A stretch of DNA of 6,836 nucleotides, taken from positions 1 through 6,836 of the forward strand of contig USHL01000073.1 in the NCBI GenBank assembly GCA_900554525.1. The letters are read 5' to 3'. Every line of letters begins with the position of its first letter. The first letter of the stretch is position 1. The position numbers and the translations under genes are program-made. This document shows positions 1 to 5,569 of this stretch, piece by piece. The notes under the pieces are model-generated. The model was not told the origin of the DNA. It saw only the letters and a list, made by a program, of their open reading frames with translations, and made no database searches. Source of the stretch: an uncultured Oscillospiraceae bacterium (GTDB lineage Bacteria > Bacillota > Clostridia > Oscillospirales > Acutalibacteraceae).

Positions 1-938
1 AGCTTTTCCGCGCAGAACGGACGGTAAAGGCGTACCTTTACGATACCGACCTTTTCACCCTTGGCGGTCAGATAATCGATGACCTCCTCCGCAACGTCGC
101 AGACGGAGCCCATAGCGATGATTACCTTTTCGGCGTCGGGTGCGCCGTAATAGTTGAAGAGCTTGTAATCCGTACCGATCTTGGCGTTGATCTTGTCCAT
201 ATACTTTTCAACAACCGCCGGAACGGCGTCATAATACTTATTGCAGGCCTCGCGGTGCTGGAAGAAAATATCGCCGTTTTCATGAGAACCGCGCATTACC
301 GGATGCTCCGGATTAAGAGCGCGCTTTCTGAAAGCCTCGACAGCCTCCATATTGCACATTTCCCTGAGGTCGTCATAATCCCAGACCTGAATCTTCTGTA
401 TCTCGTGAGAGGTACGGAAGCCGTCAAAGAAGTTGATGAACGGGACGCGGCTTTCAATAGAAGCCAGATGAGCTACCGGGCCTAAGTCCATAACCTCCTG
501 AGTGTTGGTCTCGGCGAGCATAGCAAAACCGGTCTGACGGCAGGCGTAGACATCGGAGTGGTCGCCGAAGATGTTGAGCGCGTGGGAAGCCACGCAGCGT
601 GCCGAAACATGGAAAACGCAGGGAAGCAGCTCGCCCGCGATCTTATACATATTCGGGATCATAAGTAAAAGTCCCTGTGAAGCGGTGAAGGTGGTGGTAA
701 GCGCACCGGCCGCCAATGAACCGTGAACGGTACCCGCGGCGCCTGCCTCGGACTGCATTTCGGCAACATTTACGGTAGTGCCGAATATGTTTTTAAGCCC
801 CTGAGCGGACCACTGATCAACATAGTCAGCCATCGGGCTGGACGGGGTGATCGGGTAAATTCCCGCCACTTCGGTAAACGCATAGGCAACATGTGCCGCG
901 GCGTTGTTTCCGTCCATAGTTTTGAATTTTCTGGCCAT
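1..938 (-). CDS. nifJ: Pyruvate:ferredoxin (flavodoxin) oxidoreductase, N-terminal part (cut by left edge)
   Basis: This enzyme oxidatively decarboxylates pyruvate with CoA to acetyl-CoA and CO2, passing electrons to ferredoxin or flavodoxin. It is a cytoplasmic TPP and Fe-S enzyme central to anaerobic metabolism. Reading the minus strand from the ATG at 938-936 gives 312 open codons that run off the window; the single-chain family is usually about 1,170-1,200 residues, so roughly a quarter is present. The N-terminal domain shows the YPITPSSPMAD motif with Thr31, then Glu64 in the NVAEMQSEAG stretch, and Arg114 after FHVSA. These match the pyruvate- and TPP-contacting residues of the Desulfovibrio africanus enzyme in both identity and number. 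The visible end, VRLYRPF (residues 302-308), lies in domain II. The start is supported by GGAGG at 950-946, seven bases upstream. Family identity is very secure. The 3' end, the Fe-S domains and any co-transcribed genes cannot be seen. Confidence 0.96.
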   Translation of the reverse strand, partial: MARKFKTMDGNNAAAHVAYAFTEVAGIYPITPSSPMADYVDQWSAQGLKNIFGTTVNVAEMQSEAGAAGTVHGSLAAGALTTTFTASQGLLLMIPNMYKIAGELLPCVFHVSARCVASHALNIFGDHSDVYACRQTGFAMLAETNTQEVMDLGPVAHLASIESRVPFINFFDGFRTSHEIQKIQVWDYDDLREMCNMEAVEAFRKRALNPEHPVMRGSHENGDIFFQHREACNKYYDAVPAVVEKYMDKINAKIGTDYKLFNYYGAPDAEKVIIAMGSVCDVAEEVIDYLTAKGEKVGIVKVRLYRPFCAEK

Positions 939-1013
939 TGAAAATCCTCCTGTAATAATATTCAATGAGACAAGAATAGAATACAATGAATTTTAACGTC
1001 TCATACGCTATTA

Positions 1014-1042
1014 ATAATAACACTTTTTCGTCTGTATGTAAA
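1014..1042 (-). promoter_or_regulatory. Candidate sigma-A promoter of the oxidoreductase gene
   Basis: Read on the minus strand, a TTTACA -35 box (1042-1037) and a TATTAT -10 box (1019-1014) are separated by 17 bases. A TG dinucleotide one base before the -10 gives an extended -10. Transcription would begin near 1007, leaving a leader of about 70 bases before the ATG at 938. Each box has one mismatch to consensus. The match was found by eye, and other AT-rich hexamers exist in this spacer. Confidence 0.6.
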
Positions 1043-1126
1043 TATTAAATCTCTAAAATCTTAACATTCAGTCGAAAATGTTTTTTGTATAAATGTTTGC
1101 TTTTAAAAATTTTTTTCAAAAAAGGG

Positions 1127-1155
1127 TTGACAAACCGTAACGCAGGTGTTATAAT
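1127..1155 (+). promoter_or_regulatory. Perfect-consensus sigma-A promoter of the 5S rRNA gene
   Basis: TTGACA (1127-1132) and TATAAT (1150-1155) are separated by exactly 17 bases, so both hexamers and the spacing are ideal. The DNA just upstream (about 1079-1122) is a run of A and T tracts such as ATTTTTTT and CAAAAAA, resembling the UP elements of rRNA promoters. The predicted start near 1162 lies about 24 bases before the mature 5S end, so this promoter should transcribe the 5S gene on its own. Confidence 0.9.
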
Positions 1156-1160
1156 AACCA

Positions 1161-1180
1161 AGCTGTCCGAGAGAACAGCT
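1161..1180 (+). other. Leader hairpin between 5S promoter and mature 5S end
   Basis: AGCTGT (1161-1166) and ACAGCT (1175-1180) form a perfect 6-bp stem around an 8-base loop. It begins at or within a base of the predicted transcription start and ends five bases before the 5S stem. It would cap the 5' end of the precursor. A role in precursor stability or processing is inference; no U-tract follows, so it is not a terminator. Confidence 0.55.
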
Positions 1181-1185
1181 CAACA

Positions 1186-1301
1186 GTTGGTGTTGATTGC
1201 GGCGAGGGTCCACCTGTTCCCATACCGAACACAGAAGTTAAGCTCGCTTGCGCTGAAAATACTTGGCGGGAAGCTGCCCGGGAAAATAAGTAGATGCCAA
1301 C
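1186..1301 (+). rRNA. rrf: 5S ribosomal RNA (solitary gene)
   Basis: The 116-base region carries the near-universal 5S core CCCATACCGAACAC (about 1219-1232) followed by AGAAGTTAAGC. Its ends pair to form helix I: GTTGGTGT (1186-1193) with ATGCCAAC (1294-1301), six Watson-Crick pairs plus two G-U pairs. Length is normal for bacterial 5S (about 115-120). Ends are set from this pairing and may be off by one or two bases. No 16S, 23S or tRNA sequence is adjacent: protein genes flank it on both sides, and it has its own promoter and terminator. It is therefore a free-standing 5S unit rather than the tail of an rRNA operon. Confidence 0.95.
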
Positions 1302-1304
1302 ACA

Positions 1305-1339
1305 AAAAGCCGTGCTTTAAAAGCACGGCTTTTCTCTTT
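1305..1339 (+). terminator. Rho-independent terminator of the 5S gene
   Basis: AAAAGCCGTGCTT (1305-1317) pairs perfectly with AAGCACGGCTTTT (1321-1333) over 13 bp with a 3-base loop. The T-rich stretch TTTTCTCTTT follows. It starts four bases after the 5S end. Confidence 0.92.
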
Positions 1340-1368
1340 ATTGCAGCATCGGAGCGCAAAAAGCTCAA

Positions 1369-1400
1369 AAAACCGGACGGCATTAATACCGTCCGGTTTT
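1369..1400 (-). terminator. Rho-independent terminator of the rubrerythrin gene
   Basis: A 12-bp perfect stem pairs AAAACCGGACGG (1369-1380) with CCGTCCGGTTTT (1389-1400) around an 8-base loop. On the minus strand it lies eight bases beyond the rubrerythrin stop, and the stem runs into a T-rich tail (TTTTTT then GAGCTTTTT). The plus-strand tail is only four T, so the minus strand is its main direction. It may also back up the 5S terminator. Confidence 0.88.
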
Positions 1401-1408
1401 CGTATTAA

Positions 1409-1942
1409 TCAATAGTTTTCCTTGCGCACCTCAAAGAAGCTCTGCGGATGAGCGCAGACCGGGCAGACCTCGGGAGCCTTCCTGCCGATGACGAGATGAC
1501 CGCAGTTGCGGCATTCCCACATAACCTCGCCGCTTTTTTCAAATACTGCCTTCATCTCAACGTTGTTGAGCAGAGCGCGGTAACGCTCTTCGTGGGATTT
1601 TTCGATAGCGGCGACCATCCTGAACTGAGCGGCAAGCGCGGTGAAGCCTTCTTCCTCAGCGTCCTTGGCGAAGCGGTCGTACATATCGGTCCATTCGTAA
1701 TTTTCGCCTTCGGCGGCATGCAGAAGGTTGGCAGGTGTGTCGCCGAGCTCTCCCAGCGCTTTGAACCAAAGCTTCGCGTGCTCCTTTTCATTGTTTGCGG
1801 TCGCCTCAAAAATGGCGGCTATCTGCTGGTAGCCTTCCTTTTTAGCGACTGATGCGAAATATGTATACTTATTCCTTGCCTGAGACTCGCCGGCAAAGGC
1901 CTCCATAAGGTTTTTTTCGGTTTTTGTTCCCTTTAATTCCAT
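1409..1942 (-). CDS. rbr: Rubrerythrin (diiron ferritin-like domain plus rubredoxin domain)
   Basis: Rubrerythrins are cytoplasmic non-heme iron proteins of anaerobes that reduce hydrogen peroxide with electrons from rubredoxin or NAD(P)H-linked partners. This 177-residue protein has the classical order. A four-helix diiron domain fills about residues 1-135, with ligands at Glu19, Glu52 and His55 (ExxH), Glu80 and Glu83 (GENYEWT), and Glu114 and His117 (second ExxH). A C-terminal rubredoxin-type Fe(Cys)4 site follows, with Cys144-x2-Cys147 and Cys160-x2-Cys163. No ligand is missing. The ATG at 1942-1940 is preceded by GGAGG at 1955-1951, eight bases away. The gene is monocistronic, with its own promoter and terminator, and is divergent from ylxM. 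Its place in the same window as an oxygen-sensitive pyruvate oxidoreductase fits an obligate anaerobe. Peroxide-responsive control is plausible from the family but is not shown directly. Confidence 0.97.
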   Translation of the reverse strand: MELKGTKTEKNLMEAFAGESQARNKYTYFASVAKKEGYQQIAAIFEATANNEKEHAKLWFKALGELGDTPANLLHAAEGENYEWTDMYDRFAKDAEEEGFTALAAQFRMVAAIEKSHEERYRALLNNVEMKAVFEKSGEVMWECRNCGHLVIGRKAPEVCPVCAHPQSFFEVRKENY

Positions 1943-1964
1943 TGTTTTTTCCTCCTTTTATAAG

Positions 1965-2001
1965 ATAATTTGATTATAGCATATATCCGCCGCTTTTTCC
2001 A
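1965..2001 (-). promoter_or_regulatory. Rubrerythrin promoter with an overlapping dyad
   Basis: On the minus strand a perfect TATAAT -10 (1978-1973) lies 17 bases after a weak TGGAAA -35 (2001-1996). The palindrome ATAAT-TTG-ATTAT (1965-1977) covers the -10, so a bound protein there would block transcription. The dyad is AT-rich like PerR boxes (TTATAAT-N-ATTATAA) but has three central bases instead of one, so assignment to PerR is unproven. Transcription would begin near 1966. Confidence 0.55.
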
Positions 2002-2014
2002 GCTTTTTTTGTGC

Positions 2015-2043
2015 TTGACAGCCGGTTTCTTTTATGCTATAAT
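2015..2043 (+). promoter_or_regulatory. Perfect-consensus extended -10 promoter of ylxM-ffh
   Basis: TTGACA (2015-2020) and TATAAT (2038-2043) are spaced by 17 bases, with TGC directly before the -10 (an extended -10). The predicted start near 2050 gives a leader of about 30 bases before the ATG at 2081. It lies back to back with the rubrerythrin promoter, 13 bases from that promoter's -35. No other strong promoter is seen before trmD, so it may drive the whole translation cluster. Confidence 0.88.
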
Positions 2044-2080
2044 CGGCATTGTAAAGTTTTTTCCTTTACAGAGGTGTGCT

Positions 2081-2389
2081 ATGCCTAAGGACTTTCACAT
2101 TTCAGAGCTGCTCGACGTGTACGGCGCCTTTCTCAACGAAAAACAGAAAGCGCTCACCGAGCATTACTATAACGATGATCTTTCCCTTTCCGAAATCGCC
2201 GAAAACGAAGGCATCACCCGGCAGGGAGTGCGTGATCTTATAAAGCGCGCCGAACAGCAGCTGCTGTCGCTTGAGGAAAGCTGCGGCTACTGCCGAAGCT
2301 TTACCGAGCTAAAAGAGCTGTCCGCAAAAGCGCGCGCCGGCGACCGCGCCGCGGCGGCGAGGATTTTCGATATTATAGACGAATTGTAA
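2081..2389 (+). CDS. ylxM: YlxM family (UPF0122) SRP-associated helix-turn-helix protein
   Basis: YlxM is a small helical protein encoded next to ffh in many Firmicutes. It is reported to bind components of the signal recognition particle and modulate its activity. The 102-residue product is the usual family size. Residues about 17-62 look like a sigma-70 region-4-type helix-turn-helix, with the family-typical run SLSEIAENEGITRQGVRDLI (35-54). A charged, alanine-rich C-terminal helix follows. The reading frame stays open upstream to 1970, but that would place the promoter -10 inside the gene. The ATG at 2081, with GAGGTG at 2071-2076 and the typical MPKD N-terminus, is the better start. An 85-base gap without a terminator separates it from ffh. 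Confidence 0.92.
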   Translation: MPKDFHISELLDVYGAFLNEKQKALTEHYYNDDLSLSEIAENEGITRQGVRDLIKRAEQQLLSLEESCGYCRSFTELKELSAKARAGDRAAAARIFDIIDEL

Positions 2390-2474
2390 GCCGCTAAAGC
2401 ATATATGCGGGAGTATTTGTTTCCGCCGCTTTCGGTACATTTTAAATATTACAGCGAATTTCAAGGAGTAAGAT

Positions 2475-3827
2475 ATGGCGTTTGACAATTTAACCGACAA
2501 GCTTTCGGGCGTTTTTAAGCGCCTGCGTTCAAAGGGCAAGCTCTCTGAAGCCGACGTCAAAACCGCGATGCGGGAGGTGCGTCTCGCGCTTCTGGAGGCC
2601 GACGTCAACTACAGGGTGGCAAAGGACTTTACAAATACCGTTACCGAAAAATGCATCGGCGCCAACGTAATGGAAAGCCTTACCGCCCCTCAGATGGTTA
2701 TAAAAATCGTCAAAGAGGAGCTTACCTCGCTGATGGGCAGCGAGCAGGCTAGGCTCAAAACCGCCAACCGGATTCCGACCGTCATTATGATGTGCGGTCT
2801 TCAGGGCTCGGGTAAAACCACCCATTCGGCAAAGCTTGCGAAATATCTTAAAGCCCAGGGGCACCGCCCGCTGCTTGCGGCCTGCGACATCTACCGTCCC
2901 GCCGCAATAGAGCAGCTCAAGGTGGTAGGCAAAGCGGTGGATACGCCAGTATTTGAGCTTGGCACCGAAAAGCCTGAGATAATCGCCAAAAAGGCGGTGG
3001 CACATGCCCGCGATTACGGCAACGACTTTGTAATTCTCGATACCGCCGGACGTCTTCATATAGATACCGAGCTGATGGACGAATTAAAACGCATCACCGA
3101 AACTGTCGAAGTAAACGATATTCTTTTAGTTGTCGATTCAATGGTCGGTCAGGACGCGGTCAACATCGCCAAGGCGTTCAATGATATTCTGGAAATTGAC
3201 GGAATAATTCTGACAAAGCTGGACGGCGACACCCGCGGCGGCGCGGCGCTCTCGGTGCGCGCGGTAACCGGCAAGCCGATAATGTTCACGGGTGTAGGCG
3301 AAAAGCTGGACGAGCTGGATGAGTTTCATCCCGACCGTATGGCGTCGAGAATCCTCGGTATGGGCGACGTGCTTTCGCTGATAGAAAAGGTCGAATCGGA
3401 AATCGACCGGAAAAAGGCCGAGGAGGCCGCAAAGCGGCTTGAGGAAAATAAGTTCGACATGAACGACCTGCTCGAGCAGTTCCAGCAGATCAAAAAAATG
3501 GGCAGTCTCAAAAGCGTGCTTTCAATGCTTCCGGGTATGGACAAACAGCTCCGGGACGTCGATATCGACGACCGCCAGATGCTGAGGGTAGAGGCTATAA
3601 TAAAATCTATGACCAAGAAGGAAAAGGCCAAGCCCGACATTATAAACGCCTCACGCAAGAAGCGCATAGCCGCGGGCTCTGGCGTTAAGGTGGAGGACGT
3701 AAACCGTCTTCTGCGGCAGTACGACCAGATGCGCAAAATGTTCAGACAGATAAATTCAAAGGGCGGCAAGCGGCGTATGCTTCGCGGCATGCGCATGCCG
3801 GGCGGCCCGAACGGCATGGGTTTTTAA
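2475..3827 (+). CDS. ffh: Signal recognition particle GTPase Ffh (SRP54)
   Basis: Ffh binds the signal sequence of nascent proteins and the SRP RNA, and docks with FtsY at the membrane for co-translational export. The 450-residue product has the full domain order. An N-terminal helical bundle (about 1-85) is followed by the GTPase G domain with P-loop GLQGSGKTT (108-116), DIYRPAA (138-144), DTAGR (189-193), TKLDGD (247-252) and GVGEK (273-277). The methionine-rich M domain runs from about residue 325, including the SMLPGM loop (350-355) and the RNA-binding helices around RKKRIAAGSG (394-403). The tail is basic and Gly/Met-rich. Length is normal and no motif is broken. AGGAG at 2464-2468 sits six bases before the ATG. 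rpsP follows after 44 bases with no terminator, so the two are probably co-transcribed. Confidence 0.98.
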   Translation: MAFDNLTDKLSGVFKRLRSKGKLSEADVKTAMREVRLALLEADVNYRVAKDFTNTVTEKCIGANVMESLTAPQMVIKIVKEELTSLMGSEQARLKTANRIPTVIMMCGLQGSGKTTHSAKLAKYLKAQGHRPLLAACDIYRPAAIEQLKVVGKAVDTPVFELGTEKPEIIAKKAVAHARDYGNDFVILDTAGRLHIDTELMDELKRITETVEVNDILLVVDSMVGQDAVNIAKAFNDILEIDGIILTKLDGDTRGGAALSVRAVTGKPIMFTGVGEKLDELDEFHPDRMASRILGMGDVLSLIEKVESEIDRKKAEEAAKRLEENKFDMNDLLEQFQQIKKMGSLKSVLSMLPGMDKQLRDVDIDDRQMLRVEAIIKSMTKKEKAKPDIINASRKKRIAAGSGVKVEDVNRLLRQYDQMRKMFRQINSKGGKRRMLRGMRMPGGPNGMGF

Positions 3828-3871
3828 GAGATTTTCTTTTAAATACAATTTTTATATGGAGGTGTATTGAA

Positions 3872-4114
3872 GTGGCAGTTAAAATCAGACTTCGCCGTAT
3901 GGGCGCCAAAAAGGCTCCTTTCTACCGTGTAGTCGTGGCTGATTCGAGATATCCGCGCGACGGACGTTTCATCGAAGAAATCGGCACCTATGATCCTACC
4001 AAGGATCCGGCAGCCGTAAATATCGACGGTGAAAAGGCAAAGAAGTGGATCTCCAACGGAGCACAGCCCACAGATACCGTCAAGGCTCTGCTTAAGAAAA
4101 ACGGTATTCTTTAA
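3872..4114 (+). CDS. rpsP: 30S ribosomal protein S16
   Basis: S16 binds 16S rRNA early in assembly of the 30S subunit. The 80-residue product begins VKIRLRRMGAKKAPFYRVVV after Met-Ala, the highly conserved S16 N-terminus. ADSRYPRDGRFIEEIGTYDP follows at 23-42. Length is usual for Firmicutes. The start is GTG at 3872, supported by GGAGGT at 3858-3863, eight bases upstream, and by alignment with the conserved MAVKIR start. It lies between ffh and khpA, as in many Firmicutes. Confidence 0.98.
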   Translation: MAVKIRLRRMGAKKAPFYRVVVADSRYPRDGRFIEEIGTYDPTKDPAAVNIDGEKAKKWISNGAQPTDTVKALLKKNGIL

Positions 4115-4135
4115 TAATTTTTGCGAGGTAAAATA

Positions 4136-4369
4136 ATGAAAGAGCTTCTTACAGCTATCGCTTCCGGCCTTGTTGAAAATCCGGAAGAGGTAAACGTCAC
4201 TGTTGACGAGCCCAACGAGGAGGGCGTGGTTTTCTATCATCTCCACGTAGCCGAAAACGATATGGGACGCGTTATCGGAAAGCAGGGCAGAATCGCCAAG
4301 GCTATCCGCGTGGTAATGCGTGCCGCCGCCAACAGAGAAAATCAGAAGATCTCGGTTGAGATAGACTGA
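4136..4369 (+). CDS. khpA: KH-domain RNA-binding protein KhpA (YlqC family)
   Basis: KhpA is a single-KH-domain RNA-binding protein. In Gram-positives it can pair with KhpB (Jag/EloR) and affects cell elongation and RNA regulation. The 77-residue product is essentially one KH domain, with the GxxG loop in the run GRVIGKQGR (about residues 44-52) followed by the helix AKAIRVVMRAAA. A longer in-frame reading from TTG at 4121 would swallow the ribosome binding site. The ATG at 4136, preceded by GAGG at 4125-4128, is preferred and gives the family-typical start MKELL. The gene begins 21 bases after rpsP. Two GC-rich hairpins follow its stop codon. Confidence 0.95.
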   Translation: MKELLTAIASGLVENPEEVNVTVDEPNEEGVVFYHLHVAENDMGRVIGKQGRIAKAIRVVMRAAANRENQKISVEID

Positions 4370-4378
4370 TTTCCGCAA

Positions 4379-4404
4379 GCCGCCCTCCCCTGCGGAGGAG
4401 CGGC
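4379..4404 (+). other. GC-rich hairpin after khpA
   Basis: GCCGC (4379-4383) plus CCTCC (4384-4388) pairs with GGAGG (4394-4398) plus GCGGC (4400-4404). This makes a 10-bp stem with one bulged A and a 5-base loop. No T-tract follows, so it is not a classical terminator. It may be a 3'-end stabiliser for the upstream mRNA or part of a switch with the grpB leader. Its 3' arm contains GGAGGAGC (4394-4401), the same octamer found at the grpB ribosome binding site. Confidence 0.65.
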
Positions 4405-4421
4405 CCGATATTTAAAAATCC

Positions 4422-4447
4422 GCCCCCGTTCTTCGGGGGCATTTATA
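4422..4447 (+). terminator. Weak terminator or attenuator hairpin before grpB
   Basis: GCCCCCG (4422-4428) pairs perfectly with CGGGGGC (4434-4440) around a 5-base loop. The tail ATTTATAT is only partly T-rich, so termination is likely incomplete. It ends just before the grpB ribosome binding site (4451-4456). It may reduce read-through into grpB-rimM-trmD rather than end the operon. Confidence 0.55.
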
Positions 4448-4460
4448 TAAAGGAGGAGCT

Positions 4461-5063
4461 ATGAACCGCGAGGAATATCTTAAAAAGGTTACGGTAGGCG
4501 GACCTTCCCTGCTCAACAGGCAAATTGAGCTTTCGGAATACGACCCGGTCTGGCCCGAAATATTTAAGGCCGAAAAAGAAAAAATTTCCGCCGCTTTGGG
4601 TGACCGCGCCAAAAGAATAGAGCATGTCGGTTCGACCTCCGTCCCGGGACTTTGCGCCAAGCCGATAATAGATATCCTGCTTTTGGTTGAAGACTCAAAC
4701 GATGAATGCTACAAAGCGCCGCTTGAAGCCGCGGGCTATATATTCCGTATAAGGGAGCCGGATTGGTACGCTCACCGTATGTTTAAGGGGAATAATCCTG
4801 CGGTCAATCTGCATGTGTTCTCAGAAGGCTGCGAAGAGGCCGGGCGCATGCTCCTTTTCCGGGATTGGCTGAGAAAAAACGGTGCCGACTCAGAGCTTTA
4901 CGCCGCGGCAAAAAAAGAGCTTTCACAGAAGGTCTGGAAATACGTTCAGAACTACGCCGACGCCAAAACCGCGGTTGTGCGGGAAATTATGGCGCATGCC
5001 GAGGCTGAGCAGAGAAAAAGTCAGGCGGCCAAAGCCGCTGAAAATACGGAGGAAGCGTTTTGA
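4461..5063 (+). CDS. GrpB family protein (UPF0157, nucleotidyltransferase-like)
   Basis: The 200-residue product has the GrpB/UPF0157 signature HVGSTSVPGLCAKPIIDILL (55-74), preceded by the typical YDPVWPEIFKAEKEKI (27-42) and followed by NLHVF (116-120). The fold is related to nucleotidyltransferases: the GS pair and the later acidic ID correspond to the active-site region. The same domain is fused to dephospho-CoA kinase in some bacteria, but no kinase domain or P-loop is present here. Substrate and role are unknown. The C-terminus beyond about residue 180 is low-complexity, rich in Ala, Glu and Lys. AGGAGG (4451-4456) precedes the ATG at 4461. The stop overlaps the rimM start by four bases (TTGA), which suggests coupled translation. 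Its place inside the S16-RimM-TrmD cluster is unusual; codon use and G+C look like the neighbours, so recent transfer is not obvious. Confidence 0.9.
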   Translation: MNREEYLKKVTVGGPSLLNRQIELSEYDPVWPEIFKAEKEKISAALGDRAKRIEHVGSTSVPGLCAKPIIDILLLVEDSNDECYKAPLEAAGYIFRIREPDWYAHRMFKGNNPAVNLHVFSEGCEEAGRMLLFRDWLRKNGADSELYAAAKKELSQKVWKYVQNYADAKTAVVREIMAHAEAEQRKSQAAKAAENTEEAF

Positions 5064-5569
5064 AACAGTATCTCGAAACCGGCAGGATTGTCGGAACTCA
5101 TGGCATACGCGGCATGGTGCGGCTGCAGCCCTGGTGCGACTCGCCCGAATTTCTCAAGGATTTTGAATACTTCTATCTCGACGGCGGAAAAAGCCGTCTG
5201 AGGGCTTTAAAAATACAGCCGCACGGGAATGTGGTTCTGATAGCCTTTGACGGGATAGATTCTATCGAAAAGGCTGAATCCCTGCGCGGAAAAACCTTAT
5301 ATATATATCGCGGCGACGCCAGCCTGCCCGAGGGCAGGTACTTTGTCGACGACCTTATCGGCTGTAACGTGACCGACGCCGATACAGGCAGGGAGTTAGG
5401 GATAATTTCCGAAGTCTCCGTCACGGGCGCCAACGATGTCTGGCATATAAAATCCGGCGGAAGGGAATATCTCGTCCCCGCGGTGGATGAGGTCATCGTA
5501 TCGGTGGATATCGAGAACCGCTCTGCGGTTCTCAGACCGATGAAAGGAATTTTCGACGATGAGGATTGA
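5060..5569 (+). CDS. rimM: 16S rRNA processing / ribosome maturation factor RimM
   Basis: RimM binds S19 and the 30S head and assists late 16S rRNA maturation. The 169-residue product has the RimM N-terminal beta-barrel with GRIVGTHGIRGMVRL (8-22). A PRC-barrel follows, beginning near GRYFVDDLIG (92-101), with GANDVW (123-128) and EYLVPAVDEVI (136-146). Length is normal. The start is TTG at 5060, overlapping the grpB stop as TTGA. GGAGG at 5048-5052 lies seven bases upstream. The next in-frame ATG (5114) would delete the conserved GxHGIRG motif, so TTG is well supported. The 3' end overlaps trmD by 11 bases. Confidence 0.96.
   Translation: MKQYLETGRIVGTHGIRGMVRLQPWCDSPEFLKDFEYFYLDGGKSRLRALKIQPHGNVVLIAFDGIDSIEKAESLRGKTLYIYRGDASLPEGRYFVDDLIGCNVTDADTGRELGIISEVSVTGANDVWHIKSGGREYLVPAVDEVIVSVDIENRSAVLRPMKGIFDDED

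Noticed and set aside
255..941. Plus-strand frames at 255-485 and 723-941
   Set aside because: They are antisense to the oxidoreductase, whose minus-strand product is unmistakable.
1085..1408. Plus-strand reading frame of 107 codons across the 5S region
   Set aside because: It runs through the 5S rRNA gene and both terminators, with no ribosome binding site and no recognisable protein family.
1448..1852. Plus-strand 134-codon frame opposite rubrerythrin
   Set aside because: It is antisense to a gene whose metal ligands are all intact; no start signals.
1970..2080. Upstream extension of the ylxM reading frame to an ATG at 1970
   Set aside because: The extension contains the ylxM promoter; ATG 2081 has a ribosome binding site and matches the family N-terminus.
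2529..3059. Minus-strand 176-codon frame opposite ffh (and a second at 3326-3817)
   Set aside because: Both lie wholly antisense to the GTPase and M-domain coding sequence; such open antisense frames are expected from codon bias.
4121..4135. TTG at 4121 as the khpA start
   Set aside because: It would place the GAGG ribosome binding site inside the gene and add five non-conserved residues; ATG 4136 fits better.
3839..4378. Minus-strand 179-codon frame opposite rpsP and khpA
   Set aside because: It is a shadow of two certain plus-strand genes, with no ribosome binding site or family resemblance.
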